NCBI GenBank assembly: GCA_026014815.1
Contig: JAOZHP010000072.1
Location: 1-64,000 of the forward strand
Source: Candidatus Bathyarchaeota archaeon
GTDB taxonomy: Archaea > Thermoproteota > Bathyarchaeia > TCS64
Direction of reading: 5' to 3'
Length of the DNA: 64,000 bases
Below are positions 40,101 through 49,548 of this stretch, one piece after another; position 1 is the first letter of the stretch; every line of letters starts with the position of its first letter. Below the pieces are notes generated by a model. That model did not search any database, was not told the DNA's origin, and saw only the letters and a program-made list of their open reading frames with translations. Both the position numbers and the translations under genes were made by a program.

Positions 40101-40736
40101 CTGCTTCTCTAGGTCGTTGACCTGTCTCTTGATCTCACCGATCTGGGCCTGAGCAACCTCTATCTTCCTCTCAGCGTCGCTGAGCCGAATCTTGGCGTCA
40201 GCCTTCTTATTGTCATACTCAGTGATGCCCACCAAGTCCTGTAGTGCGTTCATTCGTTCAGAGGGGGTCAGATCGCTGAGCCTGGTGGCTGTTCCCTGAA
40301 GAACTATGTTGTAGCCACCTGGATTGATTCCGGCCATCTCAAGAAGATCTAACACCTGGCGGCGGCTTGTCCGTTTTCCATTGAGGAAGTACTCGCTTTT
40401 TCCTTTGCGGTCCATCTTTCTGCCTACGCTGACGGTGGTCCTGTCGATGGGGAGTCCTCTGTCACTGTTGTCGAAGTATAGGCTTATCTGGGTTACCTGT
40501 GCGCGGCCTGCAAGTTCCTCGCCTGCGCCGTCATAGATCAAGCCTGAGAGGTCGGGGGTCCTCATTCGTTTTGATCCCAGTTCACCGAGGACGAACTGGA
40601 CTGCGTCCAATATGTTGCTCTTGCCGCTTCCATTGGGGCCAGTTATTATGTTGAAGCCCGGCTGGAAGTTGAGTTTGATGGGTTCGCCTCCGAAGGATTT
40701 GAAGTTTCGAATATGAATGCGTTTGATGAATACCAC
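37182..40736 (-). CDS. smc: chromosome segregation protein SMC
   Basis: GPNGSGKSNILDA Walker A, coiled coil/hinge, SGGERSVAAIAYLLA signature, FYLFDEIDAHLD Walker B. Confidence 0.97.
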   Translation of the reverse strand: MVFIKRIHIRNFKSFGGEPIKLNFQPGFNIITGPNGSGKSNILDAVQFVLGELGSKRMRTPDLSGLIYDGAGEELAGRAQVTQISLYFDNSDRGLPIDRTTVSVGRKMDRKGKSEYFLNGKRTSRRQVLDLLEMAGINPGGYNIVLQGTATRLSDLTPSERMNALQDLVGITEYDNKKADAKIRLSDAERKIEVAQAQIGEIKRQVNDLEKQRNNAITFNLLDKEENRLSAYKLSSQLEALEGKLEELSGQIKEREDEIQKLEEDREKFTDERAAAQQRLDEYNKEAAERGNTQLPMLKSEQVGKNTLKESMVARLREIEGRKLALRRTIMEKEKDQETARSEISNRNSQLAELNNKERATRGEMEKKQRALDKLNEKIQLARETAEQNQRLLENLTESLVPMQESLTGIDTELNKHILAMESIKDKIMGYNERKESFNERRVSLEDKIKEYDALKEEEAIKLEDMIQTVEDQVKRQRNIRSTIENANQLAKDAETTITEFSAKRDLWANIVTEEKALARIREIGEAGAMEGYHGPLRGFIRIDLPHQRAADCSANGWINAVVVDDIEIAKEHVERLKKNKLGMTRFIPLDGLREPEELPDLKIEGVIGAIPKLIRYDELYASVVHLLWGDTFIVEDPKTAELVVAEGYRAVTKMGDVFEPRGGIIGGYYRRPPDWSKLIPSEESMGNLSTTIKDLRGKLNTRMKELRTSGFDLRKFTEYMEDSQERVKRIEDEKQSTLESITRLDYNMGQLMESIEKAKGETDNEERLQIILGERKQRTIDQIEETKKRIKKLREIRLSDVAGFEVERNTLNQEIAVLEKGLNELENDKTIQTSLVDRILSLKIDEAEHDIMDANEEIMVLVSEGEELDKQLVEINSDIEELDKILSEVTSEVEATSHVYEQHQRTLRQINNRLESINRRRIDIDRRIGNLTLEKERIRLQAEQKLEELARLGFSDKVEAEDVDIEQVDRRLGQIKREKRGLGAINQLAIDHYHITMQEYKQRSTRINGMEEEKQSILRFIDEVEREKQDHFMTAYLQICENFSSIFSKLTGGGDGQLELQNPEDPFSEGVDLYIQFPGKPMRLATGASGGERSVAAIAYLLAIQRFLKAPFYLFDEIDAHLDDLNTSRLAEVLKENSVDGQFLMISLKDVMVHNADRIYGVFSQNGCSRVLALPMKEAKVAA

Positions 40737-41035
40737 TTAATTTTCACTCCCCAATTTATTCCCCCGTTCGCGATATGATAAAATCTAGGTGGGCACCCAG
40801 CTAATGTTACCATATCCGTGTTAACAATTCAAGGCTGATGTTCGATGAACGCTGTTTTAGAGTTATATTACTCCGTATTATGCAGGGATTATGCTTCATC
40901 TCTCGCTCGACCCTGAGTTGCTCTCACTATGTGAGAATAATCAACCCTTCTCAGAGTTTTAAGTCTTCCCAACTATAAGAAAACAACAAAAAACTCAGTA
41001 AAAAACGTCGATATTTAACCAAAGAAGCAAAACGA

Positions 41036-41818
41036 TTACTTACCGAATCTACGCTTTCTAAGCTGATACCCTCTGATGGCTCTCATCAAATCTATCTTAC
41101 GGAACGCTGGCCAGTAAACATCCATAATAAACAACTCGCTGTAAGCTGACTGCCAAACCAGGAAATTACTCAGCCTGACCTCCCCAGAGGTCCTGATGAT
41201 GAGGTCAGGGTCAGGGTTAGGCAGATGAGCAGTATACAGGTTCGCCTCTATGGCCTCCTCGTTGATGTCATCCGGCTGAATTTCTCCCTTCTTCACCTTG
41301 TATGCCAGTTTCCTCATAGCATCCACTATCTCGGCTCTCCCGCCATACGCGATGGCGATGTTAAGATAGAAGCCATCATACTCCTTGGTGATCTCCTCGA
41401 CCTCCAAGATAAGCTCCTGTAGCTTGTCTGGAAGTTGAGTGATCCTCCCAAGTGTCCGCACTCTCACCTTATTGTCGTGAATCCTGGGGGACTGAATGAC
41501 ATCTTCAAGGGTCTTCTGGAAGAGCTTCATAAGCTCATCCACCTCTTCCTTTGGCCTGTTAAAGTTCTCAGTGCTGAATGAATACAGTGTGATGGTTTTG
41601 ATGTCTAGCTCTAGGCACCAGTCTAGGAACTTTTCCACATTGTCTGCGCCCTCCCAGTGTCCTTCCCATGGTATCATGTTCTGGGCCTTTGCCCATCTGC
41701 GGTTTCCATCGGTGATGACCCCAATGTGTTGGGGCTTTTCCTGTGATTCTATCTGGGCGTGGAGCCATCTCTCATAGACGCTGTAAATGCCTAATGTCTT
41801 GAACACTTCGTACAGCAT
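41036..41818 (-). CDS. uppS: cis-prenyltransferase (undecaprenyl diphosphate synthase family)
   Basis: HIGVITDGNRRWAK, LYSFSTENFNRP, RTSGEVRLSNFL. Confidence 0.95.
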   Translation of the reverse strand: MLYEVFKTLGIYSVYERWLHAQIESQEKPQHIGVITDGNRRWAKAQNMIPWEGHWEGADNVEKFLDWCLELDIKTITLYSFSTENFNRPKEEVDELMKLFQKTLEDVIQSPRIHDNKVRVRTLGRITQLPDKLQELILEVEEITKEYDGFYLNIAIAYGGRAEIVDAMRKLAYKVKKGEIQPDDINEEAIEANLYTAHLPNPDPDLIIRTSGEVRLSNFLVWQSAYSELFIMDVYWPAFRKIDLMRAIRGYQLRKRRFGK

Positions 41819-41866
41819 CTTGTATCCTTGCCCATAGACTCCTTTGGGTTAATAAAACGTTAATGT

Positions 41867-43018
41867 TCAGTCTTCATGTCTTCGAGGGTTGGTAAAGAAC
41901 TCTCTGCCGTACTTCCGATAGATGAGAATCACCGCGATAATGGTGGTGGTAACCCCTGCAATAGTGTAGAAGATGAGCGGCGAGAACAATGTCAATGTGA
42001 TCTCAGGGTTCATGAGTATCTCCGCTGACTCAAGCACGATAAGCCTCATCCAGAAAAGGAAGATTAATCCAACTGCGTTCTCCCAGATCTTTGGCTGCCT
42101 CTTCTGTACATAGTGTCTAGAGGCATCGCCTATGATAACTACTGCGAGTCCTCCCGCGATGAGATCAGCGCCTCTAATGAAAAAGGCTCCCGCAAATTCA
42201 GGAAGATTAGCTGCCCAGAACGATAGATCCCCGAAGGGTTGATCCATTTCAGGCAGGAATTTCCAGGCATACGTGATGCCCTGATAGAACCCAAGGAGTG
42301 AAAGTATAGCTCCCAGCCCCGATGAGATAAGCGTCAACCATTGCTCGGCTGGAGGCAGTCTAGGTTTCATGGCGGCGAGCCTCTCATCCAGCCCGAAGCC
42401 TTTGATGAACAGCACCAGACCGAGAACGAACGCCACCATCATGCCCGCGTTCTCCATCTGATTGCTGGCGAGGAGGAACCCAATGATCACGAGGAGTACT
42501 CCCGGTACCCCGAGGCTGACCCTGCTGTAATAGGGGTCCTCGACTAGCATCCTGAAGTACCTGAATATTATTGCCCAGGTCTCCTCCAGTCGTTCGCTGT
42601 GCTTCACCACCACGTGGTGTATGCTTGTGATGGGTATCCTGCTCTGGATTATGGGTACAAGCTCCTCGTCCGCGAATCCGTCAGTCACAATGATGACGCC
42701 TGTCGCGTTATAGATCTTCAGCACCTCGTTGAGTTCTCGTACCATCTTCCTGTCGGCTTCGACTCCACCCATACTGCTACCCGCGATGGTGGATACCTCA
42801 AAGTTCTCGTCAGGATACTGCTTTATGAGCTGATCATAGAGCTTGATAGCCCCAAACATGGCGTTGGCGTCTGCTTCCTCAGGGTCCGCGATAGCCAACG
42901 CTGTGGCTGCCTCAAGGTTCTCGTCTCTGCCCAGCAGAGGGGTCTTGACGTCGGCCTTCTTACCGATGTCATTGTCTCCGTCTATGCAGATGATGAGTGT
43001 GCGTTCCGTATCCGCCAT
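41867..43018 (-). CDS. DUF373 family membrane protein
   Basis: LIICIDGDNDIGKKADVKTPLLGRDENL N-terminus and C-terminal TMs. Confidence 0.88.
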   Translation of the reverse strand: MADTERTLIICIDGDNDIGKKADVKTPLLGRDENLEAATALAIADPEEADANAMFGAIKLYDQLIKQYPDENFEVSTIAGSSMGGVEADRKMVRELNEVLKIYNATGVIIVTDGFADEELVPIIQSRIPITSIHHVVVKHSERLEETWAIIFRYFRMLVEDPYYSRVSLGVPGVLLVIIGFLLASNQMENAGMMVAFVLGLVLFIKGFGLDERLAAMKPRLPPAEQWLTLISSGLGAILSLLGFYQGITYAWKFLPEMDQPFGDLSFWAANLPEFAGAFFIRGADLIAGGLAVVIIGDASRHYVQKRQPKIWENAVGLIFLFWMRLIVLESAEILMNPEITLTLFSPLIFYTIAGVTTTIIAVILIYRKYGREFFTNPRRHED

Positions 43019-43089
43019 GCTTGATACAGCCTAAGTTACGTTGTTCTGGTTAAATATTTAGGGGTGGCAAAAAAAATAGGGGAGGTAAG

Positions 43090-44088
43090 TTATATCTCCA
43101 GGTTTAAGGCTTCCTTTAACCCCTTGTAGCGGTTCCTTATGGTTACCTCTGTGACCCCCGCTGCGTCGGCTATCATTTTCTGTGTGCGTTTCTCGTCACA
43201 CATAACGCAAGCTATGTAGAGAGCAGCAGCAGCGAGGCCCATGGGGTCCTTGCCTGCTGTTGTCTTTAGTCTGGATGCTTCCCTCAGTATCTCAACCGCG
43301 GTCTGCTGAGTTTTTTCACCTACTCCTACCATCGCAGCGATCTTTGGTACTCGGAGTTGTGCATCCGGTTTGGGCATGTTGATATCTAGCTCTCTGAGCA
43401 TGAGCCTGTAGCATCTCGCAATATCCTTTTTCTCTATTGGGCTCTGGGCGCTGATCTCTCTGAGAGTTCTTGGCGTCTGGGTTATCCTGCAGGCAGCGTA
43501 GAGGCTCGCAGCGGTGATGGCGCTGATGCTTCTGCCTCGTACGAGTCCCTTCTCCAAGGCTTTCCTGTAGAGGACTGCTGCCTTCTCTTTGATGCTGGGC
43601 GGTATGTGGAGTTTATCGCTGAGCCTGTCCAGCTCAGCCATGGCCTGGGCTAGGTTCCTGTCGATGCTGCTGTGGACTCTGCTTCTTATCTGCCATTTCC
43701 TGAGTCTGAGCATCTGGAGCTTGGTGTCCAGAGGTAATTTTCTTCCATAGGCATCTCTTCCTATTCTACCAATCATGGTGGTGAGTCCCTTGTCGTGGAC
43801 CGCGAAGCTTAGGGGGATGCCTACCCTGCTTCTGCTGTCTTTCTCGACTGGGGTGAAGGCTCTCCACTCTGGGCCTTCATTAATTATGCTGTCTTTCATG
43901 ACGAGTCCGCATGACCCACAGATGAGTTCACCTGATCCTGGGTCAAGGACTACGTTTTGTTTTCCGCACTCGGGGCATACGTCCTCGTTGAGGAGCATGT
44001 TCCCATCTTTTTTCATTTTTTTACACTTTTCGGGGTGTTTCCCTTCGCAGAATCTTCCTCGTTGGGCCGATTCAGAAGAACTGTACAC
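43090..44088 (-). CDS. tfb: transcription initiation factor IIB
   Basis: CPECGKQNVVLDPGSGELICGSCG zinc ribbon and two cyclin-like repeats. Confidence 0.97.
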   Translation of the reverse strand: MYSSSESAQRGRFCEGKHPEKCKKMKKDGNMLLNEDVCPECGKQNVVLDPGSGELICGSCGLVMKDSIINEGPEWRAFTPVEKDSRSRVGIPLSFAVHDKGLTTMIGRIGRDAYGRKLPLDTKLQMLRLRKWQIRSRVHSSIDRNLAQAMAELDRLSDKLHIPPSIKEKAAVLYRKALEKGLVRGRSISAITAASLYAACRITQTPRTLREISAQSPIEKKDIARCYRLMLRELDINMPKPDAQLRVPKIAAMVGVGEKTQQTAVEILREASRLKTTAGKDPMGLAAAALYIACVMCDEKRTQKMIADAAGVTEVTIRNRYKGLKEALNLEI

Positions 44089-44174
44089 TCGGGTAATTGA
44101 GTCCGGATTAACAGATTATTTAAGCTTTTCGGTTAAGGTTATATTTCCGTATGTTACTTATATTATTTCTTAAG

Positions 44175-44936
44175 CTAGGTCAATCTTTTATCTTCGCCGT
44201 ATGGGCAAGCCTTCTGGCATGTTGTGCACATTAAGACACTGTTTTTTGTGTGTCTCGGCATATGTTGACGGAAGACTTCATCCGGTGTAGTCCTGTACGT
44301 TGTATATGGCAGGTTCTCCGTGATGAGGCGACTTAGCTCGGCCTCGGATATGCCTATGAGGCATCTCTCAGGGTCTACCTTGTAGGGGGTGAGGGCTTTT
44401 GTTGGGCACGCGTCGATGCACTTGGTGCAGTCGCCGCAGAGGTCTTCGGTGCTTGGCTCATCCGGGATCAACGGGGCATCTGTAAGTATACTCTGTAGTC
44501 TAATCCAGGGACCATACTCTGGATTGATTATCAGGCTGTTCTTGCCTATAGGTCCGAGTCCTGCTAGTTGCGCCATCTTTTTCTGGCTCAGGTTGAATGG
44601 GTAAATGACGCAGTTGAAGCCTTTTTCCTCCAGTTTCCTGAGGACTCGTCTCGCGTAGAGACGCATTCTAGTGTAGATTGGGTACTCGATGCCTCCATTG
44701 TGGGTTATCTGTGCCTCATAGATGTCGTCGAAGGCGTGGTACCCCAGAACAACAATGCTTCTTGCTTCCTTCATGTAATATGTGGTCTTCTCGGATGGTT
44801 GCTGAACTTGCCATCCGATCCAGTGATTCGGTGTGGCGTCGATGGTTTCTGGGGATAAGATGCCGACTAGTTCTGCGCCGTGGCTGAGGGCGTATTCTTT
44901 TACCTCTTTTGTTAATGCTGTAGAAGTTTGCGTCAT
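44175..44936 (-). CDS. epoxyqueuosine reductase-like 4Fe-4S protein
   Basis: GPIGKNSLIINPEYGPWIRLQSILTDAPL; CGDCTKCIDACPTKAL; CTTCQKACPYG. Confidence 0.82.
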   Translation of the reverse strand: MTQTSTALTKEVKEYALSHGAELVGILSPETIDATPNHWIGWQVQQPSEKTTYYMKEARSIVVLGYHAFDDIYEAQITHNGGIEYPIYTRMRLYARRVLRKLEEKGFNCVIYPFNLSQKKMAQLAGLGPIGKNSLIINPEYGPWIRLQSILTDAPLIPDEPSTEDLCGDCTKCIDACPTKALTPYKVDPERCLIGISEAELSRLITENLPYTTYRTTPDEVFRQHMPRHTKNSVLMCTTCQKACPYGEDKRLT

Positions 44937-44995
44937 GGTTGGTCTTGGAGTCTTTGTTTTTGGTGGATATTAATTCTAGGTCTGATGCTGGGTTA

Positions 44996-45006
44996 GGTTT
45001 ATATTG
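44996..45006 (+). promoter_or_regulatory. TATA-like promoter element of tRNA-Gln
   Basis: GGTTTATATTG 27-37 bp upstream of the mature tRNA 5' end. Confidence 0.45.
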
Positions 45007-45032
45007 TGTTCGCTTGGTTGTTTGTGTGCTGT

Positions 45033-45105
45033 AGCCCGGTCGTCTAGCGGTCAAGGATAGGGGCCTCTGGAGCCTCGGACAAGAGTTCGAATCTCTTCCG
45101 GGCTA
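45033..45105 (+). tRNA. tRNA-Gln (anticodon CTG), CCA encoded to 45108
   Basis: AGCCCGG/CCGGGCT acceptor, CTCTGGA anticodon loop, AGTTCGAATCT T-arm. Confidence 0.94.
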
Positions 45106-45210
45106 CCATCTCCACATGTTGGAAATTACGACATACTTGAAAAAGAAAAAGTTGACACGCAACGGTCGTGTAGCGTGTCTTCCAAGGTTCTATTGATTTC
45201 GCAGAGGAGA

Positions 45211-45795
45211 TTAATCGGGATGAGCGCTGGCTAGATCCTGAAGCTTCTCCATTAGTTGCTGAATCGTAATTAGCTCATTCACGTTCAAAGGTCCAGATGT
45301 AGGTTCAATTGGCATGGCATAATCCTGACCACCAGTTGAATCCACAAACCAGAGTGCAGCAACATACAGAGCCGGAACCATCAGCAGCCGAACTTCGTAA
45401 TCACCATCCTCAAGCTCACCTATTGAGTCTGCTACATTCAACGCAGAGATAATTCCAGTTACTAACGGTCCCTCATTGACATGAGAAAACACTGGTTCCC
45501 CATCACCACCGATGACTGCGTCGGCGGTCGCAACAACCTCATCATCGTGTTTAACTAAATAACGCCAACTTCGCTGCTCCGCTGAGGATATGTCCCCGTT
45601 TTGTTTCAGGTCATCTAACCCAAGATGGTAAACTGGAACCGCCTGATCTGGCGTAGTCTGCGGAACACCTCCAGTTAACTGGATCTTTGCCAAAACAGGG
45701 GTTCTGAAGGCTTTCTTTGAAGCCATTTTCCCCAACTGGTTCGTAACTATCTCCTTCACTTTGCTCGGTTCTTTTTTATATTTTAATGGCATCAT
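45211..45795 (-). CDS. hypothetical partner protein of a papain-like protease
   Basis: Start MMPLKYKKEPSKVKE just downstream of the protease stop; co-directional. Confidence 0.65.
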   Translation of the reverse strand: MMPLKYKKEPSKVKEIVTNQLGKMASKKAFRTPVLAKIQLTGGVPQTTPDQAVPVYHLGLDDLKQNGDISSAEQRSWRYLVKHDDEVVATADAVIGGDGEPVFSHVNEGPLVTGIISALNVADSIGELEDGDYEVRLLMVPALYVAALWFVDSTGGQDYAMPIEPTSGPLNVNELITIQQLMEKLQDLASAHPD

Positions 45796-45805
45796 CTCAC
45801 CTCTA

Positions 45806-46372
45806 TCATGGTTGCACCCTGTATCTATGAGTCCAACTTCCTGAGCCTTGATAAGCTGTTTGGAGCACCGACAGACTAACATCAGAGGCTCCATACCAAG
45901 GGTCGTCAACCGCCACCATGCTTAACCCAGGGTTATATCCATCAATAGCTAGGAAATGGCCGCCTCCTCCACTCCATCCAACTCGGATGCAAAGAGGGCG
46001 ATTGTTATCAATCTCCTGTCTTATATTCGACATATTTCCCGACCCGGGGGACATGGACACAAAATTGCCCGTTCTTTGTAAAGCCCTGTCGAGATACCAC
46101 GGTACATTGCAGTTACTACTCGACCCATTCTGGCAGCAATCATCCCTACCTAACTCAGCATTCACGACCGTGCATTGAGTCCAATTAGAAGTGGCAAGGA
46201 AGAAACGGCTTACACTAGCTGCGGTGGCAGCCCAGCACCAGTTTGTCTGCTCTTGATGTTGCATTACGAAAGATATTCTCCCCCAAACTGAATCTTGTGT
46301 CACTCCGAATATTATTTCATAAATTTGTCTAATGAATGCAATTATCGCTTCGATAATATCTCCAAACCCCAT
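45806..46372 (-). CDS. papain-like cysteine protease (C39/C70 AvrRpt2-like)
   Basis: QTNWCWAAT catalytic Cys, GGGGHFLAIDGY catalytic His, VDDPWYG Asp region. Confidence 0.82.
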   Translation of the reverse strand: MGFGDIIEAIIAFIRQIYEIIFGVTQDSVWGRISFVMQHQEQTNWCWAATAASVSRFFLATSNWTQCTVVNAELGRDDCCQNGSSSNCNVPWYLDRALQRTGNFVSMSPGSGNMSNIRQEIDNNRPLCIRVGWSGGGGHFLAIDGYNPGLSMVAVDDPWYGASDVSLSVLQTAYQGSGSWTHRYRVQP

Positions 46373-46640
46373 AGTACTCCCAAGAGTTATTGATAATTAT
46401 TATTAATAAATAGTTTTACTCGTGTTTGACTACATAAGTACACGTCACACATGCAATTTAACCCGTAACGAAAAGGGGCAAGAATAGACCTCTATTCAGC
46501 ATACAATCTCAAAGTATACAAGAGATGAAAACGAGAGTAGTTGTCTCTTCCTGACTACCATTTTCTCATATCCATTTTGAAATTGAAAGACGCCTAGGTT
46601 TACCTAAATTATTTTATATTCAGTTAATGCAACAGGCATT

Positions 46641-47225
46641 ATGGAGACCCGGGAAATCAAGGAGACCTTAATGAACCTATACGAGAAGACACTAGAAACT
46701 CACAGCGGAGCAAGCAAGGACGTCATAAACCTCATAATGACCTTCAGCCTGTTCTTCACAGCGGCGGGCTTCTTCGTAGACAAAGGGCTTTCCAGCCTCT
46801 ACCTGCCTGCTCTCCTAGGCATGGGGTCATTCCTCGCCATGTACATAGTTATGGCCCACTTCTGGAGAATGAACTGGTACTATGAGAGCCAGTTAATACG
46901 ATTCGAGATAAACCATATCATAGAGCACGGTGAGCCCAGCCCCCGTTTCTCCCTGTCAAAAATATCGAAAGCATATGAGAGAGGCACAGAGAACAACGAC
47001 CTAGGTGCGGCGGCGTTGGGCCTCGGCTATGTGTTACTCGGAATACTGGGCTCAATGGCATTAATGTTCAGCCTCATACCCGTCGAGTCCATGAGGTTCC
47101 TAATACCGACACAGGTAATGTTACTCGTGTTGCCCGTCGCCTTCATATGTTACAAGCAATACAGGCACCAGATCAACTCTTACAACTGCTTATACAAACA
47201 GTTCTACACAGAAAAACTGGAATAA
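46641..47225 (+). CDS. hypothetical membrane protein (4 TM)
   Basis: Clean ORF, four hydrophobic segments. Confidence 0.6.
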   Translation: METREIKETLMNLYEKTLETHSGASKDVINLIMTFSLFFTAAGFFVDKGLSSLYLPALLGMGSFLAMYIVMAHFWRMNWYYESQLIRFEINHIIEHGEPSPRFSLSKISKAYERGTENNDLGAAALGLGYVLLGILGSMALMFSLIPVESMRFLIPTQVMLLVLPVAFICYKQYRHQINSYNCLYKQFYTEKLE

Positions 47226-47387
47226 CAATTCAGCACAGGCACTAAGAATCTTACTTTATTATTGAAATTATTTGAAATACATAGGCTTCACTGAATTGAT
47301 TTCCCTAAGTTGTGTTAATGATGTGTTCACATCAGGATAAATAACGTATCTGGCGCTGTCAACCACAGATAAGGTCGTAGTATAAAC

Positions 47388-47999
47388 ATGTACAAAAACA
47401 GAAAAGCCATGACTGGTTTGGAGACTGCTATCATACTGGTGGCATTCGTCATAACCGCAGCCGCCTTCGCGTTCGTAATACTTAACATGGGGTTCCTGAC
47501 AGCCGAAAAAGCACAGTCAGTAATCAGCTCAGGCATGAGCGAAGCAAGCTCAGCACTACTAACAGACAGCGGAATGATCGCACAATTCTCAAACATCACC
47601 GGTGACCAGAGCGAAATCTGCCTGGTCAAGCTGACATTCTACCTCAAACTCAGCCAGGGCCACGAGCCAGTGGACCTGGACGACAGCAAGCTGGTCGCTA
47701 CTTATACCAGCCAGCGTGCTCACGGCGAGCTCTACTCAACCAACGGCACCATCATGACAGTACAGGGAATTAACACTGACGGTGACTCGTTGATAGAGAC
47801 GGGTGAAAAGTTCAAAGTCATTATTGACTTTAACGAGCTTGATGGGTCCACTCTTGATCCGTCAGTGAGTGGAGCCGCAGACGTGTTGGTGCATCCCTAT
47901 GAGGAGTTCAGGATCGAGTTGAGGCCCTCTGCGGGTGCGGTGCTTACTATTGAGCGTCAGGTACCGGCAGTCTATAGCACTATTATGACACTCGAATAG
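47388..47999 (+). CDS. archaellin (archaeal flagellin)
   Basis: Class III signal KAMTGLETAIILVAFVITAAAFAFVILNMG and archaellin-like body. Confidence 0.87.
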   Translation: MYKNRKAMTGLETAIILVAFVITAAAFAFVILNMGFLTAEKAQSVISSGMSEASSALLTDSGMIAQFSNITGDQSEICLVKLTFYLKLSQGHEPVDLDDSKLVATYTSQRAHGELYSTNGTIMTVQGINTDGDSLIETGEKFKVIIDFNELDGSTLDPSVSGAADVLVHPYEEFRIELRPSAGAVLTIERQVPAVYSTIMTLE

Positions 48000-48244
48000 C
48001 GTCATCTCCCTCCCCTTTTTTAAAAATACAAATTGTTTTGAAATAATCTTGAAACCAAGATTGATTAACGTTTTTCGAGACCTATCAATGACTCATTTTT
48101 TACCATGAATTATACATTGATGTCTGGGAGCTTAGACATTGAAGTTCATGGATTTGTTTATTGTTGATTGCCACGTTCACCTCTGGATGCTTAAATAGGG
48201 AGGATAAACAATCTCAGGAAATATAATGTAGAGGAATGGCTCTG

Positions 48245-48523
48245 CTAATCCTGTTTCCGTGTGTACTTCCATAAAAGCGCCGAGGACGCGTAGGCGTGGG
48301 CGATGGCCATGACCCACACAGGTTCAAGCGTCCTCTCTATGAATAACTCCCCATATAGCCCCATGGTGGTGGCTGCAATACCTAGCCCCCAGACTATCCA
48401 GAAGAGCATTTTCCTGTCAATGACCATTATACCCGGTAGAAACAACGTGATACTATAAATGGGCTCCCCTTTTTCAGCTCCCGAACCCATGTATTTTTCA
48501 CCAAAACTAGGACGGACATACAT
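48245..48523 (-). CDS. small hypothetical membrane protein
   Basis: MYVRPSFGEKYMG... two to three TM segments; shorter than the track ORF, which otherwise overlaps the MBL gene. Confidence 0.45.
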   Translation of the reverse strand: MYVRPSFGEKYMGSGAEKGEPIYSITLFLPGIMVIDRKMLFWIVWGLGIAATTMGLYGELFIERTLEPVWVMAIAHAYASSALLWKYTRKQD

Positions 48524-48608
48524 TAATTCTTGTAATGATGGTTGATGAGTTTCAAACACCGTTTCCTTAATCAGAAGAGACAACGTATGAGTAACATTCG
48601 AGTGATCT

Positions 48609-49499
48609 ATGATGGAGCTAAAGCATCTCACTGAAGACGTGGCATACATTCCAGGCGCCGTGAACATCGGGGTCATCAAGACCGGTGACACCGTCACCCT
48701 CATCGACACAGGCCTTGACAAAGACAGTGGACGAGGCGTAAGAAAAATCCTAGAAGCGGAGGGCCTCAAACTCGGGCACATCGTAAACACCCATAGCCAC
48801 GCAGACCACTTCGGTGGAAACGATTATCTGGTAAGGAACTTGGGCGCCCAGGTATACGCGCCTCCCATCGAGTCAGGGATCATTCAGAACCCACTCCTGG
48901 AGCCTGTTTACCTGTTCCATGGCGCTACACCAATCAAGGACCTGAGAAACAAGTTCGTTCTAGCCAAGCCCAGCCCTGTCCATCACCTGCTGGAACCCGG
49001 TGTGACTAGCATCGAGGGTAAAACAATGCAGATTATTCCGCTGCCTGGGCACAGCTTCAATCAGATGGGGGTCCTCGTGGATGATATCATGTTCTGCGCT
49101 GACACCGTGTTCAGTGAGCGAGTGATCGAGAAGTACCGGATACCCGTGGTTCAGGACGTGGGGAAGCATCTTGAGACGCTGGAGAAGCTGCGTGAGACCA
49201 ATCATAGCTGGTATGTGCCTAGCCACACCAAGCCGACGGAGGACATAATTGAGCTAGTTGACAGGAATCTTGAGACTGTGAACGCAATTCTTGAAGACGT
49301 GCAGGGAATACTCGATGAGCCCAAGTCAAGTGAGGAAGTTCAAACCGAGCTCTGCATCTCCTATGGCTTGGACCTTGGTGTGGTTCAGCAGTATTACCTG
49401 ATTCATACCACAGTCATGGCGTACTTGGGCTATCTCTACGAGGAAGGTAAAGTCAAGATAGAGTTGAAGAATAATAAGCTGAGCTGGGTCCTAGTTTAA
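48609..49499 (+). CDS. MBL-fold metallo-hydrolase
   Basis: NTHSHADHFGGND, LPGHSFNQ, SHTKPTED. Confidence 0.9.
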   Translation: MMELKHLTEDVAYIPGAVNIGVIKTGDTVTLIDTGLDKDSGRGVRKILEAEGLKLGHIVNTHSHADHFGGNDYLVRNLGAQVYAPPIESGIIQNPLLEPVYLFHGATPIKDLRNKFVLAKPSPVHHLLEPGVTSIEGKTMQIIPLPGHSFNQMGVLVDDIMFCADTVFSERVIEKYRIPVVQDVGKHLETLEKLRETNHSWYVPSHTKPTEDIIELVDRNLETVNAILEDVQGILDEPKSSEEVQTELCISYGLDLGVVQQYYLIHTTVMAYLGYLYEEGKVKIELKNNKLSWVLV

Positions 49500-49548
49500 G
49501 TCACCTGTTGTTAGTAAAAATCATAAACACAACTATATCGTTAGCGAT

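Larger units (their letters stand above)
45092..46561. mobile_element. tRNA-Gln-associated islet bounded by a partial tRNA 3' duplication
   Basis: TCTCTTCCGGGCTACCAT (45092-45109) recurs as TCTCTTCCTGACTACCAT (46544-46561), 16/18 identical; further AGAGT match upstream in both. Confidence 0.6.

Noticed and set aside
40741-41035. Possible non-coding RNA in the 295-bp gap between smc and uppS
   Set aside because: Some short dyads (e.g. TGGGCACCCA) but no recognisable C/D, H/ACA or other RNA signature.
45796-45909. N-terminal extension (MTTLGMEPLML...) of the protease partner ORF
   Set aside because: Overlaps the protease coding sequence out of frame; ATGATG start at 45795/45792 after GAGGTGAG is more plausible.
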